A stretch of DNA of 64,000 bases, taken from the NCBI RefSeq assembly GCF_040712315.1, contig NC_134015.1, forward strand, positions 4,542,945-4,606,944, in the 5' to 3' direction. Source of the DNA: Castanea sativa. Its lineage: Eukaryota > Streptophyta > Magnoliopsida > Fagales > Fagaceae. Position 1 is the stretch's first letter. Every line of letters starts with the position of its first letter. The translations under genes and the position numbers were made by a program. Of the stretch, positions 12,423-22,888 are shown piece by piece. The notes beneath the pieces were generated by a model that had not been told where the DNA came from, did no database searches, and saw nothing but the letters and a program-made list of their open reading frames with translations.

Positions 12423-12458
12423 CTTGAGAAAGGTCTAGTCCCACCTTCAGCCCCTAAT
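12423..12458 (+). other. Relic peptide-like motif of copy A (LEKGLVPPSAPN)
   Basis: In frame with exon 2 of pseudogene A but downstream of its premature TAG. The motif matches the tail motif of copies B and C and is followed directly by TGA. A 20-base stretch containing GAGAAAGGTCTAGTCCCACC is repeated about 47 bp downstream, a small local duplication inside the motif. Confidence 0.7.
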
Positions 12459-12636
12459 TGAACCACACGTGAGAAAGGTCTAGTCCCACCATGATGCCAT
12501 TGGCAACCCCTGATGAGCTGATCGAGTTGGTGTTCATAAAACTAGATGCTGTAATTCTGCTTCTCTAGAAGACTAGAACAATATATATTCTCTGCCCAAT
12601 GCTTTTGATTAAAAAAAAAAAAAACACCTATAAACA

Positions 12637-13684
12637 CAGTGGCGGCGCCACATATAGGTCAGGGTCGTCCTGGGACCACCCTGACCTGAATTCTTTTTTT
12701 TTTTAATATATATATAATAAAAAAATTTTATTTATCTACCTATAAAAAAAAATTAGGAACACCCTCAAAAAAATTAGGAACACTCTCAAAAAAATTTTAT
12801 GCCAATAAAATTAAATTTTGATAGATTATTTGTTACATTTTGGTTGGTACCAGTTTTTAGAAGAAAAAAAGAAAAACTCTTAAACTGACAAACTCGTCAG
12901 CACAGCATGTCATTACTTGCGTCGAACGCCTAAAAAACAAATCCAACTATCGCAAAGGTCGCCCCTTCTTCTTTTTCTTCTTCTTCTTTGCTTCGTCTCA
13001 GACGTTCTGCTAGTCTACCTCTTCTTTCTTTTTTTACTCTAGTTTTTGCTTTGTCAAGTTTTTTCTTTAGTTTGTTTTTTAGACTTTTAGCTTACTGACC
13101 CCACCCATATGACAAAGCTTTGAAAATGACAAAACTCAAAAAGTTAACAAAAGATTTTGATTTCAAATTTATTTATTGAGTCTTGCCTCTTCCCAATATG
13201 ATATACATATATACACTCTTATTGTACTATTTTTTTTTGTTGTTTTTCATTATTCAATTACATATTTATGTTTTAATATTCTAAAACAATAATTGTTATG
13301 TAATAACTAAATAATTTGAGTGTCAAAAAAGAAAAACTAATGATTTTTTTATTTGAGTTTTACTTATTTGGAGCAATAATTTTATGTTGTATAAGAAAAT
13401 ATAAATATTTTTTATTTTTATTTTTTTTAGAAACCCCGAAACACCCTGAAACGGTACGTCGAAATAGATCGGTACCAAAATATTCCATTCCACTAAACAA
13501 ACCGAAACAAGGTCTAAAACGGTATTCATAACATTGCTTTCAAGCAAAAAGAAAAAGCTAAAAAAAAATTGAACTAAAATCTAAAAAATAAAAAATTGTA
13601 ATAGAGAATCTGAAGAAAAAAAAAATTGTAACAGAGCAAGCCCATCGAGGAACACCCTGAGAAACAATCCTAGAGCCGCCACTG
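12637..13684. mobile_element. Non-autonomous hAT element (1048 bp, TSD TATAAACA)
   Basis: Termini CAGTGGCGGCGCC and AGAGCCGCCACTG are inverted. The element is flanked by a perfect 8-bp duplication TATAAACA at 12629-12636 and 13685-13692. The 3' flank of gene C has the empty site TATAAACATATATT at 37249. The 8-bp duplication and CAGTGGCGG-type ends indicate hAT. No transposase ORF is visible. It inserted in the 3' flank of pseudogene A after A and C separated. Confidence 0.9.
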
Positions 13685-13692
13685 TATAAACA

Positions 13693-14337
13693 TATATTAG
13701 GTTCTGGGAAAAAAATGTTAAATGTTATTTCTCTAGTCTCTTTCAATCGTGGCTGACCGGGCAGAACATGATTAACCGGCCATCTATGGCAGCCATGTAC
13801 GCGGTAAACCTTGGCTGCTTGACCATGGCAAGCCTTATTGTTCCTCCATCTTTACCGATGAGAGCTATGATAAAATAAAAACACTTTTGATCTCATGAAT
13901 ACCTATGACTTAAAGTATGTGCACCAAGCAAGTCATGGTTGGGTGGCAACACGTCGCGTCATGGCTCCATATACACGCCGCAAGTCATGGCTGTCTAACC
14001 GGATCGGAAGATCAACTTTTTTTTTTTTCTTTTTCACTTCAAGATAAAAACTTTCATTCGGTGATTGTAAAGAAGATAGATACACAAAGCCTCGGCAAGA
14101 TTCGCAGCTTGAGAATCCTTACAAAAATCATTAGGGATATGTTTGCAAAAGTTTACCATTAGTACTGTAATTTAATGTTAAATTTTAATGCCAATCCCCC
14201 CAATTTATAATTGGAAAAGGTTTGCCTCCAAACTAATTTGGAAAGAAACTCTTTAAATTTCTCTTATTATTTTTATTAAATGTCAATTTTGAGAATTTAA
14301 CTATTGGATTACATAATTTTTATATCATTAATACATA
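13693..14337. other. 3' flank shared by all three gene copies
   Basis: No gene. The strings GTGCACCAAGCA and GGCTGTCTAA...CGGAAGATCAAC recur at 38170-38230 (3' of C) and partly at 58680-58710 (3' of B). The duplicated unit therefore extends at least 1 kb downstream of the coding region. A short ORF at 13917-14162 has no recognisable domain. Confidence 0.6.
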
Positions 14338-14735
14338 CTAGCCTCATCATACGTGCTCTGCACGTGCGATGAGGCTCTTTTTTTTATTTGAATGTAATAT
14401 GATTTTTCAATTTGAATTTATCTATAGTTAGTAAGATTATATAATAAAGGAATTCTATAAAACTAAAATTTAATATTTGAAATTAAGTAAATTGCTGAGT
14501 TTATTGTATGCTAGTTTTTGAGAAAAAAAAAATGTATCAAATGTACTAGAGATATGTTTAAATAGAAAATGTGCTAATTTTTAGGAAAAAAGTTTCACTG
14601 ATAATTTTTTTTCAAATTACAATTGTAACCCTATTTTTTATTTTTGAAGAACAAAGATTATTTAATTAGAATAGGGGTATTTTGAACATTTTTAAAGCCA
14701 TAACTAATTTTTTGAATCCTCTTAATATATAGAGA
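14338..14735 (-). mobile_element. Non-autonomous Helitron, 398 bp
   Basis: On the minus strand the element starts TCTCTATATATTAAGAGG at 14735. It ends with a hairpin (GCACGTGC-AGA-GCACGT, 14352-14368), then GATGAGG and CTAG at 14338-14341. Flanking bases are A (14337) and T (14736), so it lies between A and T of the target as Helitrons do, with no target duplication. Internal sequence is AT-rich and non-coding. Confidence 0.8.
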
Positions 14736-15331
14736 TGTAAAATTTCATTAAAATAAAATGTTATTTATTATTTGATTAATAAGCTTATTTTTTATTTCAA
14801 ATTTTAAACCACAAAAATTTGAAATTTAAATATTTTATTGATAATATATCTCTTAATTTTTTATTTTTTTGAAATTTTATAAGTATGAGAGATATAATAA
14901 GAACATAGAAATCAACTAATAGATTTTCAAAATTAACAATTAACTATATATCTTAAACCATTAGAGCATTTGTATGTACCGTCCAAATCATGAGAGTGTT
15001 GCAATGAAAACACTCAATTATGAGATGTTCACTTGAGCACTAACCCCCCCCCCCCCACCCACCCACCCACCCCCTCTTTGGTGTGTGTGTGTGGTTTTTT
15101 ATAAGAGAAATACTATTTTCATAACAATTTTATAATATTTTCATAATAAATTTTATGTGGCTAATTGTTATTTGCTGTTACTAGTGAGTAAGAAAGTAAT
15201 TTAAGTGTTGGATTTAAATTTAAAACCTGTAACAACCTGTCAACTAGAATTTATTGTATGGACGTAGCAGTTTTCTTTTTTTAATATATACTTGGTGAAT
15301 TCTGAATAGATCCTAGGTTTGGATTATTAAG
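14736..15331. other. Non-coding AT-rich sequence with C-rich microsatellite
   Basis: No gene seen. It contains a C13 run followed by (ACCC)n at 15044-15074 and a short (GT)n at 15080-15092. Confidence 0.6.
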
Positions 15332-15467
15332 GACCTGTTTGGTAGAGTTGTTCAAACTCACTCTATCAAATTTTAAACAACTTTATGCACATTTTCATCT
15401 ACACCTATTTCAAAAAATTACAAACAACTAAACTAAACTCAAACTCCACTATTAAACGGCCCTAGAT
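15332..15467. mobile_element. Small MITE-like element
   Basis: Left GGACCTGTTTGGTAG and right TATTAAACGGCCCT are roughly inverted and the interior (CAAACTC repeats) is also inverted in outline. The target duplication is not clear. Called on structure only. Confidence 0.35.
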
Positions 15468-15760
15468 ATCCTAATTTCATTAAGCCCAGTTTAAGTTTGA
15501 TGGTTTGATAAGTCAGCTTTAGACAGACACTGGATCAACATTGATAAGGCCCAACTTAAACTAATGTGGACAGCCGAACTTTGGGAAGCCCAATTCTAAT
15601 TTTTGAAGAACTTCATTTTGAATTTGCTAAGTTGAGAGGTGGAGAAAAATCACGCACTCTGACTCGCAACTAAACCAAATGCCGAAAGGACAAAAGAGAA
15701 AAAGTGGAGGGCCATTTCCATTCATTTGGGCTTTAGTAGATGTTTAATTATTTTTAAGCA
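15468..15760. repeat. Segmental duplication fragment (partner 27890-28060)
   Basis: GATTAGTCAG/GATAAGTCAG, AAGGCCCAAC, AAACTAATGTGGAC and GCCGAACTTTG occur in order here and at 27925-28015, followed in both by ACCAAAT, CGAAAGGACAAAAGAGA or close variants. It links sequence downstream of pseudogene A to sequence upstream of gene C. No ORF. Confidence 0.7.
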
Positions 15761-16020
15761 CATTGCAAGTAATGAAGTCAGCAAGCTGGCCATTGTAGCG
15801 TAAACGAGACCATTTGACAACTTTTTTGTTTTTGTTTTTTTTATTAATGCTTATAAAGATACCCAAAGAACAAAATGGGTAAGAGGGAAAATCAATTGTG
15901 ATAAGTCTATATGTGTGCAACATGGTAACCTAACTTATTATCTTTTAGGCTCCTATGTTCAGGCCTATGAGGAACCCAAATGAGATCCATATATGTTTCC
16001 TTATGTAAAATGAGTTCAGT

Positions 16021-16164
16021 TAATGTGTGCTCTAAGGGCACATATTAAACTATTTATTTTTGGAAACAATTTCTCGAAAATTAAAAAAACTGTCAATACA
16101 TTTTCAATTCCCTAAAATATTTCTAAAAATAATTATTTATTGTGTGCCCTTAGGGCACACATTA
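16021..16164. mobile_element. MITE, 144 bp, 22-bp TIRs
   Basis: Left end TAATGTGTGCTCTAAGGGCA and right end TGCCCTTAGGGCACACATTA are inverted with one mismatch over 22 bp. Each end is itself nearly palindromic (GTGTGCCCTTAGGGCACAC). No ORF. The family is not assigned; TA-containing ends would suit a Tc1/mariner-type MITE. Part of its right half is duplicated in the following tandem repeat. Confidence 0.65.
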
Positions 16165-16251
16165 GCAAAATTCATGTAAAATTGTAAGTTTGAAACTTGT
16201 AAGTTAAACTATAACCTAACTTCAATCCCACCCAAGAAGTTAGAGACAAAA

Positions 16252-16301
<50 letters not shown>

Positions 16302-16543
16302 CCAAACTAGTGATACATGGTTGGTTACTAAATTTGAGCACAATGCTTATTTTACACCAAAACTCTAACCATTGAAAAAACTGTCAATACCTTTTCAATT
16401 CCCTAAAATATTTCTAAAAATAATTATTTATTGTGTGCCCTTAGGGCACACATTAGCAAAATTCATGTAAAATTGTAAGTTTGAAACTTGTAAGTTAAAC
16501 TATAACCTAACTTCAATCCCACCCAAGAAGTTAGAGACAAAAA

Positions 16544-16584
<41 letters not shown>

Positions 16585-16660
16585 CCAAACCAGTGATACA
16601 TGGTTGGTTACTAAATTTGAGCACAATGCTTATTTTACACCAAAACTCTAACCATTGAAA
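16085..16660. repeat. Tandem duplication, 291-bp unit
   Basis: CTGTCAATAC at 16090 recurs at 16381 and the sequence is nearly identical for the whole unit, each unit ending with a (TA)n tract (16260-16297 and 16546-16580) and GAAACCAAAC. The second unit runs into an older, more diverged repeat (TAAGCTTCATGTAAT at 16685 and 16871). No gene in the block; an ORF at 16547-16780 is a TA-repeat artefact. Confidence 0.88.
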
Positions 16661-17384
16661 TAAAAATTTGGATGGTGTTTTACTAAGCTTCATGTAATTT
16701 TGTTTAATCATCATCAAAATTGAGATCATATAACGTGAAAATATATTTTTAGTGACAAAACAAAAAACCAACCAAACCAATGTTACATTGTTGCTTTTGA
16801 GAATCTGAGAACAGTGCTTACTTTACACCAAGACCCTAACCACTGACTAAAAATTCGGATAGTGTTTTATTAAGCTTCATGTAATCATATTTAATCATCT
16901 CAAAAATTGAGATTATATTATGTGAAAATATACTAGATTTGAGATTATATTATGTGAAAATATATTTCTAGTGATAAAAAGAATAGTAAATGAAACTAAT
17001 GTTACAAATTTGAGTGCAAATCAATGATAAAACTGGAATTTCATATTAAGCCGGGTTAAAGCATGAAAAAACTTTTACCTCTCAAGAACAAGAAACATAC
17101 TAAGATTCAAATAGAACAATAAATATACATTTCAATCCAATCACCTATTAAAATAGAAATCGATGTTATTTTGAATCCCAAAAATTATTTATGGCTGATC
17201 ATGCAATAAATTTTATTGTAATCTCTCATACAAAATTTTAGAGCTTCAAATCAAATTTTATTGTGAAGCCTAAGTTTGTCAATATTCCTAGTTGCAAAAG
17301 TCAAATATTTTAGTTGATTCTCCCATCATCTACAAATCAATAAAAATCATATATCTATTATTTTTCTAGCCAAAGACTAAGGGG
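16661..17384. other. Non-coding; diverged ~184-bp tandem repeat
   Basis: GGTGTTTTACTAAGCTTCATG near 16673 and AGTGTTTTATTAAGCTTCATG near 16860 mark two diverged copies. The rest is AT-rich with no recognisable gene. Confidence 0.55.
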
Positions 17385-18515
17385 TTATTTGGATTTTTAT
17401 GTTTTCATTACTTATCACCCAATTTTTTTTACTTATCACTCAAAAATAATGGGTCTAATGAATTATCAATTTATTTGGATGTGTTTCTATATTTTGTTTT
17501 TATCAATCAATTCTCGCCAAAATGAGTAATAAGTTATGAAAACTGAAAAAACAAGTTTTTGGCGAAAATTAAAAACAAGTTTCAGGTGCTTTTGAATTAT
17601 TGAACTGAGTAAGCTTTTTTGTAAATTTACTCACAACACAGGGCCCACGGTTCAGAGTCTTGTCACTTCACACTAAAGCCTTTACTAATCAAACCAACGG
17701 CTCTATGTTATTTTTTATCAGACCAAAGCCATTTCCTACATTTACTATTTTCTTTACTTTCTTTTTCTTCAGCTCCCAAGCACACCGATCTCCTCTCTCC
17801 CACACCATACCACCGATCTCCTCTCTCTTTACGCAGAAGATGTTTATGCTATTTTGGTTTTGCAATCTTTGAAATCTGTTAAAAACTTTTTTTTGTTTTT
17901 TGTTTCAAAGAAAAGAAAGAAATAAAGCAGACCAAAATCTGAAAACACGGACGCTGGAAAACTTACTTGGAAACTATGTCGGAGATTTCACGTGTCTCTC
18001 CGATCTAAGAAGCGATGATTAATAGGAATAGTGTGGCCACCGATTTGGCCAAGAAGGGTGGCCTAGTGCCCACCAATCTGATCGAGAAGCACAGCACTTA
18101 AGACTAAGGTGGAGAAAGGAAGCAATGAGAGCAATCTGGGTTCGATGAGTGGATGAGGATGGCGGCGATGAACAGTGCTTCTGGGTTCGGCGAGTTTGGG
18201 TATTGGGGATTGGAGGAAAAAAAAAAAAGGAAATAAGAAGTACGTAGAACTTTAGGAATAAATGATGATATTGGGTTCGGTGAGTTTGGTCACGCGGATA
18301 GATGTTTTGCAAAAGCTGCAGCAAGTTAGTTCGCAGTTCATGGCCCCACAAAAAGTTGAGAGTTTTGAGTTTTTAAAAAGAAAATTCAACCGGGTTTAAG
18401 GGCCGAACAACTATGGGATATAAGTTGGGGATTTCAAGCGATAAAAATTGAAATATAGGATGAAGAGTTTTGAGTGGTGATATTTGGGTGATGAGTGATA
18501 GAATATCACTCACTT
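17385..18515. mobile_element. TIR-type element with TCATCACTC subterminal repeats, copy 1
   Basis: The left end has GTTTTCATTACTTATCACCC and CTTATCACTCAAAA. The right end has the inverse, GGGTGATGAGTGATAGAATA. It contains a ctcacacc/ccgatctcc-rich part and a GC-richer central region. No transposase. Boundaries are approximate because the subterminal repeats hide the exact ends. A second element of similar design abuts it at 18527. Confidence 0.5.
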
Positions 18516-18526
18516 AGAGGCTGTTT

Positions 18527-19965
18527 GGTTTTGTGTTTTTCATTACTCATAATTCTGTTTTCATCACTCATAACTCAAAATAAGTAAAACCCACAAAAAA
18601 AATGTTTCTTTGGATTTGTTTCCATCACTCAATTTTCTGATTTTTGAGTTATGAGTTATGGAAACTGAAAACACATTTTGGGCGTTTTCAGTTTTCAAAA
18701 CTCTATTTTCAATGGTATTTTCGTAATTAAACATACATTCATGGGACCCACTGCCAGTGACAAGTCACGTCAGGCGCACCTTTCTTTCTTTTTTTTCTTT
18801 TTCTTTTTCTTTCTTTCTTTCTTCTTCACAAACTCACTCCAATAGCCATTTTTCTCTTCTTCTTCATTCTTTTCGTAATTAAACACATTTTGGGCGTTTT
18901 CAATTTTCAAAACTCTATTTTCAATAATATTTTCGTAATTAAACATACATTCATGGGACCCACTGCCAGTAACAAGTCACGTTAGGCGCACCTTTCCTTC
19001 TTTTTTTCTTTTTCTTTCTTTCTTTCTTCTTCACAGACTCACTCCAACGGCCATTTTTCTCTTCTTCTTCATTCTTTTCCTTACTTTTCTTCTTCACAGA
19101 AACACCAAATATACTTCATCAAAAAAAAAAAAAAAACACATGGGTACCGTTTTCTCAAACCCAAAAAATCAAACTCATAAACACGACTAACACAGTAACA
19201 GAAACCCACAATCATGATTTCCATCCTTTCTTTTCTCAAACCCACAAAATCAAACCTACAGAAACCCACAACAGAAACCCATAAACACATAATTCCATCC
19301 TTTCTTTTCTTCTTCACGATTTCACGACCTCGACCTCCCTCGCCGCAGCTGTTCCAGAGAAAGATGGAGGGAAAAAAAAACAGAAAAAGAAGAAGAAGAG
19401 AACAATCACTTCAATTTCACGAGGATCGGCGGTGTGTTGGGTGATGGTGGATTGGTGGCGCCTTAGGTGACGGTGGATCGGCGGCGCGTTGGGTGACTGT
19501 GGCTCGGCGGCGCGTTGGGTGATGGGGATCAGTGGCGCGCAAGTCGTCTCGAACCTAGTCCACCGATCTATGCATGAGAGAGGACATATATTAAAAAAAA
19601 AAAAAATCCTATTTGGTTTGGTAATGAACAATCCTCGTCAATTGAAAGAAAAGCAAAGAAAAGTTTAAGAGTCAGGGGAGGCAGAGAAAGACGAAGGGAA
19701 AAAAGAAAAAAAGAAAAGGAGAGGCAAAGAAAGATGTAAGACACAGGGGAGAAAAAAAAAAGTTTGCTTTGGGTCAGTGTGTAGGTCCCACGAACAGTAG
19801 AAAATTTTTGAGTGATGTGGAGTGCAAACAAAAACCAAACAGGTTTTATTAGAAAATTAGGTTATTTTAAGTGACAAGCGATGAGTAATGAGTGATGAGT
19901 GATGAGTGACGAAAATTGAGTGAGGAGTGATGAGTGATGACAAAAAAAAAATCCAAACAGCTTCT
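18527..19965. mobile_element. TIR-type element with TCATCACTC subterminal repeats, copy 2
   Basis: The left end, GCTGTTTGGTTTTGTGTTTT followed by CATTACTCATAATTC, is mirrored at the right by multiple GAGTGATGAGTGATGA units and AAAATCCAAACAGC. Two GC-rich TGGATCGGCGGCGCG-type repeats lie at 19424-19540. A 212-bp internal tandem duplication (18674-19085) is listed separately. The element is non-coding as far as I can see; ORFs across it are low complexity. Confidence 0.5.
18674..19085. repeat. Tandem duplication, ~212-bp unit
   Basis: CATTTTGGGCGTTTTCA at 18674 recurs at 18886, followed in both by CATACATTCATGGGACCCAC, CACTGCCAGT, GGCGCACCTTTC and a CTTT-rich tract. Confidence 0.88.
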
Positions 19966-20640
19966 TACCATCCAAACAACGCCTAAGCATTTCAAGTCAA
20001 TTAGTTAAAGTCTGTTACAATCTCCCTCTTAAAGTTAAACATGCCAAACTCTAGTTTCACTCTACTGATCATAGGATTTAGCTTGACTAAGATCTTCAGA
20101 CTATTATAGTGAACAAAAACTTCATTCTTCTACCCAAATAATGCTCATGACCCAAAATACAACATATATTTGTCATGGATAGCCAACACTAAAAGACCTA
20201 ACCCTTAGTTATTCCCGTGGGTAGAATTTAGGTTCGACTCCCACATTCTCCACCTGTTGTAAATAATAATAAATTAGAAAATTATTACTTTTTATCAAAT
20301 TTTCAAAAAGAAGTAAGGAAGAAGAACCATATTCTAATATTTCCCAAGATATAATAGAAGAATAACAAAAGGTAACGAACAACACTTAGCAAGATGTCCA
20401 AGACCCACTATAATATTGTATTTTGAGACTCGGAATTACTTTTCCAATAAACTAATGCTAAAAAATAGACATTAATTATTTGAGTTATGCTCGACATAGC
20501 TACCCAAAAGAAGAGTGACGCTTATTAGTTATTACTAGTTCCCTGTATAATAAGCTGCATTAGCTTTACCATACTATATTTATCCAATTTTGTCATTGCC
20601 ACTGAATTTTTCACCAAATAGTTCAAGCTCTGATACTCTA
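19966..20640. other. Non-coding stretch between transposons
   Basis: No gene. At the right end, 20621-20640 has GCTCTGATA, resembling the complement of the retrotransposon primer-binding site TATCAGAGC; its position is discussed with the adjacent LTR. Confidence 0.4.
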
Positions 20641-21086
20641 AAATAAATAAAATAATAATAATTGAAAAAAAAAATTGACACTAAAGTTAATATGAGCACA
20701 AAATTTCTAGATCTGTGAGATGCAAAACTTGGAGGATAATATGCACCAAAGAAAACAATCACACAAGACAATATTTACGAGATTTGGCAATTTGCCTACG
20801 TCCATGGAGTTGTAGAGATTTTACTATTCTCAAGGAAAAATATAAGATGCGGCAATGCAATCTTTCTTTCTAAAAAACAACACAAAAAACCCTAATCTTC
20901 AAAGCAACATTTTTTCTATCCTACTCACAAGATTCCCAACGAGCTATAAAAAGGACCAACCTATCAGCCTAAGCCTTCATTCCATAAACTAAGCCTCAGA
21001 AAATCTCCCATTAAAAACCGTAACTATATTATTTTGAGTTGGGTCTTATTCTAGTTCAAACACAATTAGGTCCCCAAAACCCAACA
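20641..21086 (-). mobile_element. Probable copia LTR adjoining broken pol
   Basis: On the minus strand it begins TGTTGGGTTTTGGGG at 21086, just after a purine-rich tract AATTGGGAGAT (21087-21098). It continues to about 20641. A TATCAGAGC primer-site-like sequence follows at 20627-20635. Pol lies immediately upstream in the same orientation, so this is the expected place of the 3' LTR. The primer site after it is unexpected for a simple element. Low point: the inner end of the LTR is not sharply defined. Confidence 0.55.
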
Positions 21087-21176
21087 AATCTCCCAATTGG
21101 AGACTAGTTCAATCACCAATATCAACCGCATTCCTCCAAAGGCAATCCCTCATCACCGCAACTCATCCTCCTATCC

Positions 21177-22389
21177 TCAAACTAGAAGACCAACTGAAGT
21201 TGCACACAGCTTCAGCTTCTCAATGGTAACACCCTTAGTCAACATGTTTGTCAGATTCTTAGATTCACATATCTTCTCAAGTATTACCAGCTTATTTTCA
21301 ACAAGGTAACAGATAAAATTGTATTTCATTTGTATATGCTTCAACTTCGAATGAAAAGCCGAATTTTTAGCAAGAAAAACTGCCCTCCAACTGTCATTAT
21401 GTAGACTGCCCATCTCCTACTTCTTACCCAGTTCATCCAAGAAATTGTGTAGCCAAATCATCTCCTTTGCAATTTCAGTCGCTACAATATTCTCAACTTC
21501 TGTAGTAGACGGAGTAACAATCTTCTGCAAATTTGAAGCCCAAGATATAGTCGTACCACCTAGAGTAAATACAAAACCTATAGTACTCTTTCTGCTGTCA
21601 AAGTCACCAGCTAAATCAGCATCTACAAAACCCTGCAGTTTCAAACTTGCAAAGACATGTATCTGATGAACCTCTCATATATCTCAAAATCCACTTGACT
21701 GTCTCTCATTGCTACTTTCTTGGCCTACTCATGTATCTACTCACAACTCACACTACATGTGCAATATTTGGCCTTGTACACGCCATAGCATACATCGGGC
21801 TGCCAATAGCTGAGACATAGGGTACCTTGCTCATATGGTCCATTTCTTCTTTTGTCTTTGGTAACTATTCTTTACTTAGTCTAAAATGTCTACCCAATGG
21901 TGTACTCACTAGTTTAGCTTCATTCATGCTGAACCTGCTGAGAATCTTCTTCACATACTCTATCTGTAAAAGTTTCAATGTACCATTAGCCTTATCTCTA
22001 CTGATTCTCATACCAATGATTTATTTTGTAGCTTCCAAATCCTTCATTGCACACTGTTTTGACAATTCCTTCTTCAGAATATTAATCTCCTCAGTGCTAG
22101 GCCCGGCAATGAGCATATCATTTACATACAGCAGTAACATGATATACGAGTTGTCAAACAACTTAACATAGCAACAATGATCAGTTTCACATTTCTTGAA
22201 CCCAGATTTACACATAAAACTGTCAAATTCCTTGTACCATTGTCTTGGAGTTTGTTTTAGGCCATACACGCTATTTCTCAATTTGTAGACTAGACTCCCT
22301 TGTCCTTGAACAGTGAACCCTTTTAGCTGACTCATATAAATGTCTTCCTCTAAGTTACCATTAAGGAATGTCGTCTTTACATGAATCAC
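21177..22389 (-). pseudogene. Ty1/copia pol fragment: reverse transcriptase and RNase H
   Basis: The minus strand encodes, in order, three parts. The first is an RVT_2-type reverse transcriptase piece (VKTTFLNGNLEEDIYM, YGLKQTPRQWY, LLLYVNDMLIAG). The second is the RNase H core (GFVDADLAGDFDSRKSTIGF, FTLGGTTISW, STTEVE, EMIWLHNFLDELG). The third is the C-terminal end (LAKNSAFHSKLKHIQ, MLTKGVTIEKLKLC). These are the hallmarks of copia elements of the Tnt1 kind. It is inactive: the catalytic YVDD is YVND, frames are broken between the pieces, and everything upstream (gag, protease, integrase) is missing. The upstream end coincides with the Mutator-like insertion at 22416. Confidence 0.88.
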
Positions 22390-22888
22390 ATCTGACTCAT
22401 TATGAGATATTTACCATGGTTTTAAAAACTAGTAAGATCAAAGAATCGAAAAAAGAAGTGGTTGTTGGTTTTCTAGTCCAACTGGAGTCGGACCGATGGT
22501 TGGACCAATAGCATCATAAATAATTAATTAATAATTTTAAAATTAAAAAAATAGTTAATAAAATATATAATAAGTTTATTACTTATAATATTATGTTAAA
22601 AAATACAAAACATATTTTTGGAAAAATTATTTGAGTTTTTGCATCTTACATTTAGAATATAAAAATTACCACTATTTTAAGATTTTAAGATTGTTCACTA
22701 AATTAATTAATGAAACTACTATTTCTTTTTAATCATAATTTTCTTAATGAAAAAAAAAGTGGAAAAAAATCAATTCACGTGACTTGCTCACGCTGACCCT
22801 ATAACTACTAAAGGTAGAAGTAAAACTGTAAGCTTTCAAAGTTGTGGCTGCCATTGATTCTCAAAAAACAAAGCAAAAAAGAGTGTGT

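Larger units (their letters stand above)
4834..12480 (+). pseudogene. EG45/plant natriuretic peptide-like pseudogene, copy A
   Basis: Exon 1 survives only as 4834-4927: an ATG followed by about 30 codons of signal peptide (LSLSSWFFLPLVFLVSLF). It is joined directly to the 3' end of the exon, ATCAACA, and the donor GTAAGT at 4928. Compared with copy B, about 367 bp encoding the whole barrel domain is deleted between TCAA microhomologies, which also shifts the frame. Exon 2 is at 12242-12461 after acceptor TTATAG. It keeps SEARPLNPNM, EGRKKQ, VHGGEYVSL and LEKGLVPPSAPN but has an in-frame TAG at 12357-12359. The intron is 7.3 kb, against 0.4 and 1.9 kb in copies C and B, because it holds several transposons. 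It cannot make the family protein; a spliced remnant RNA is possible. Confidence 0.85.

Noticed and set aside
20190..20260. Box-B-like GGTTCGACTCC, possible SINE or tRNA
   Set aside because: No convincing box A at the right distance, no cloverleaf and no A-tail.
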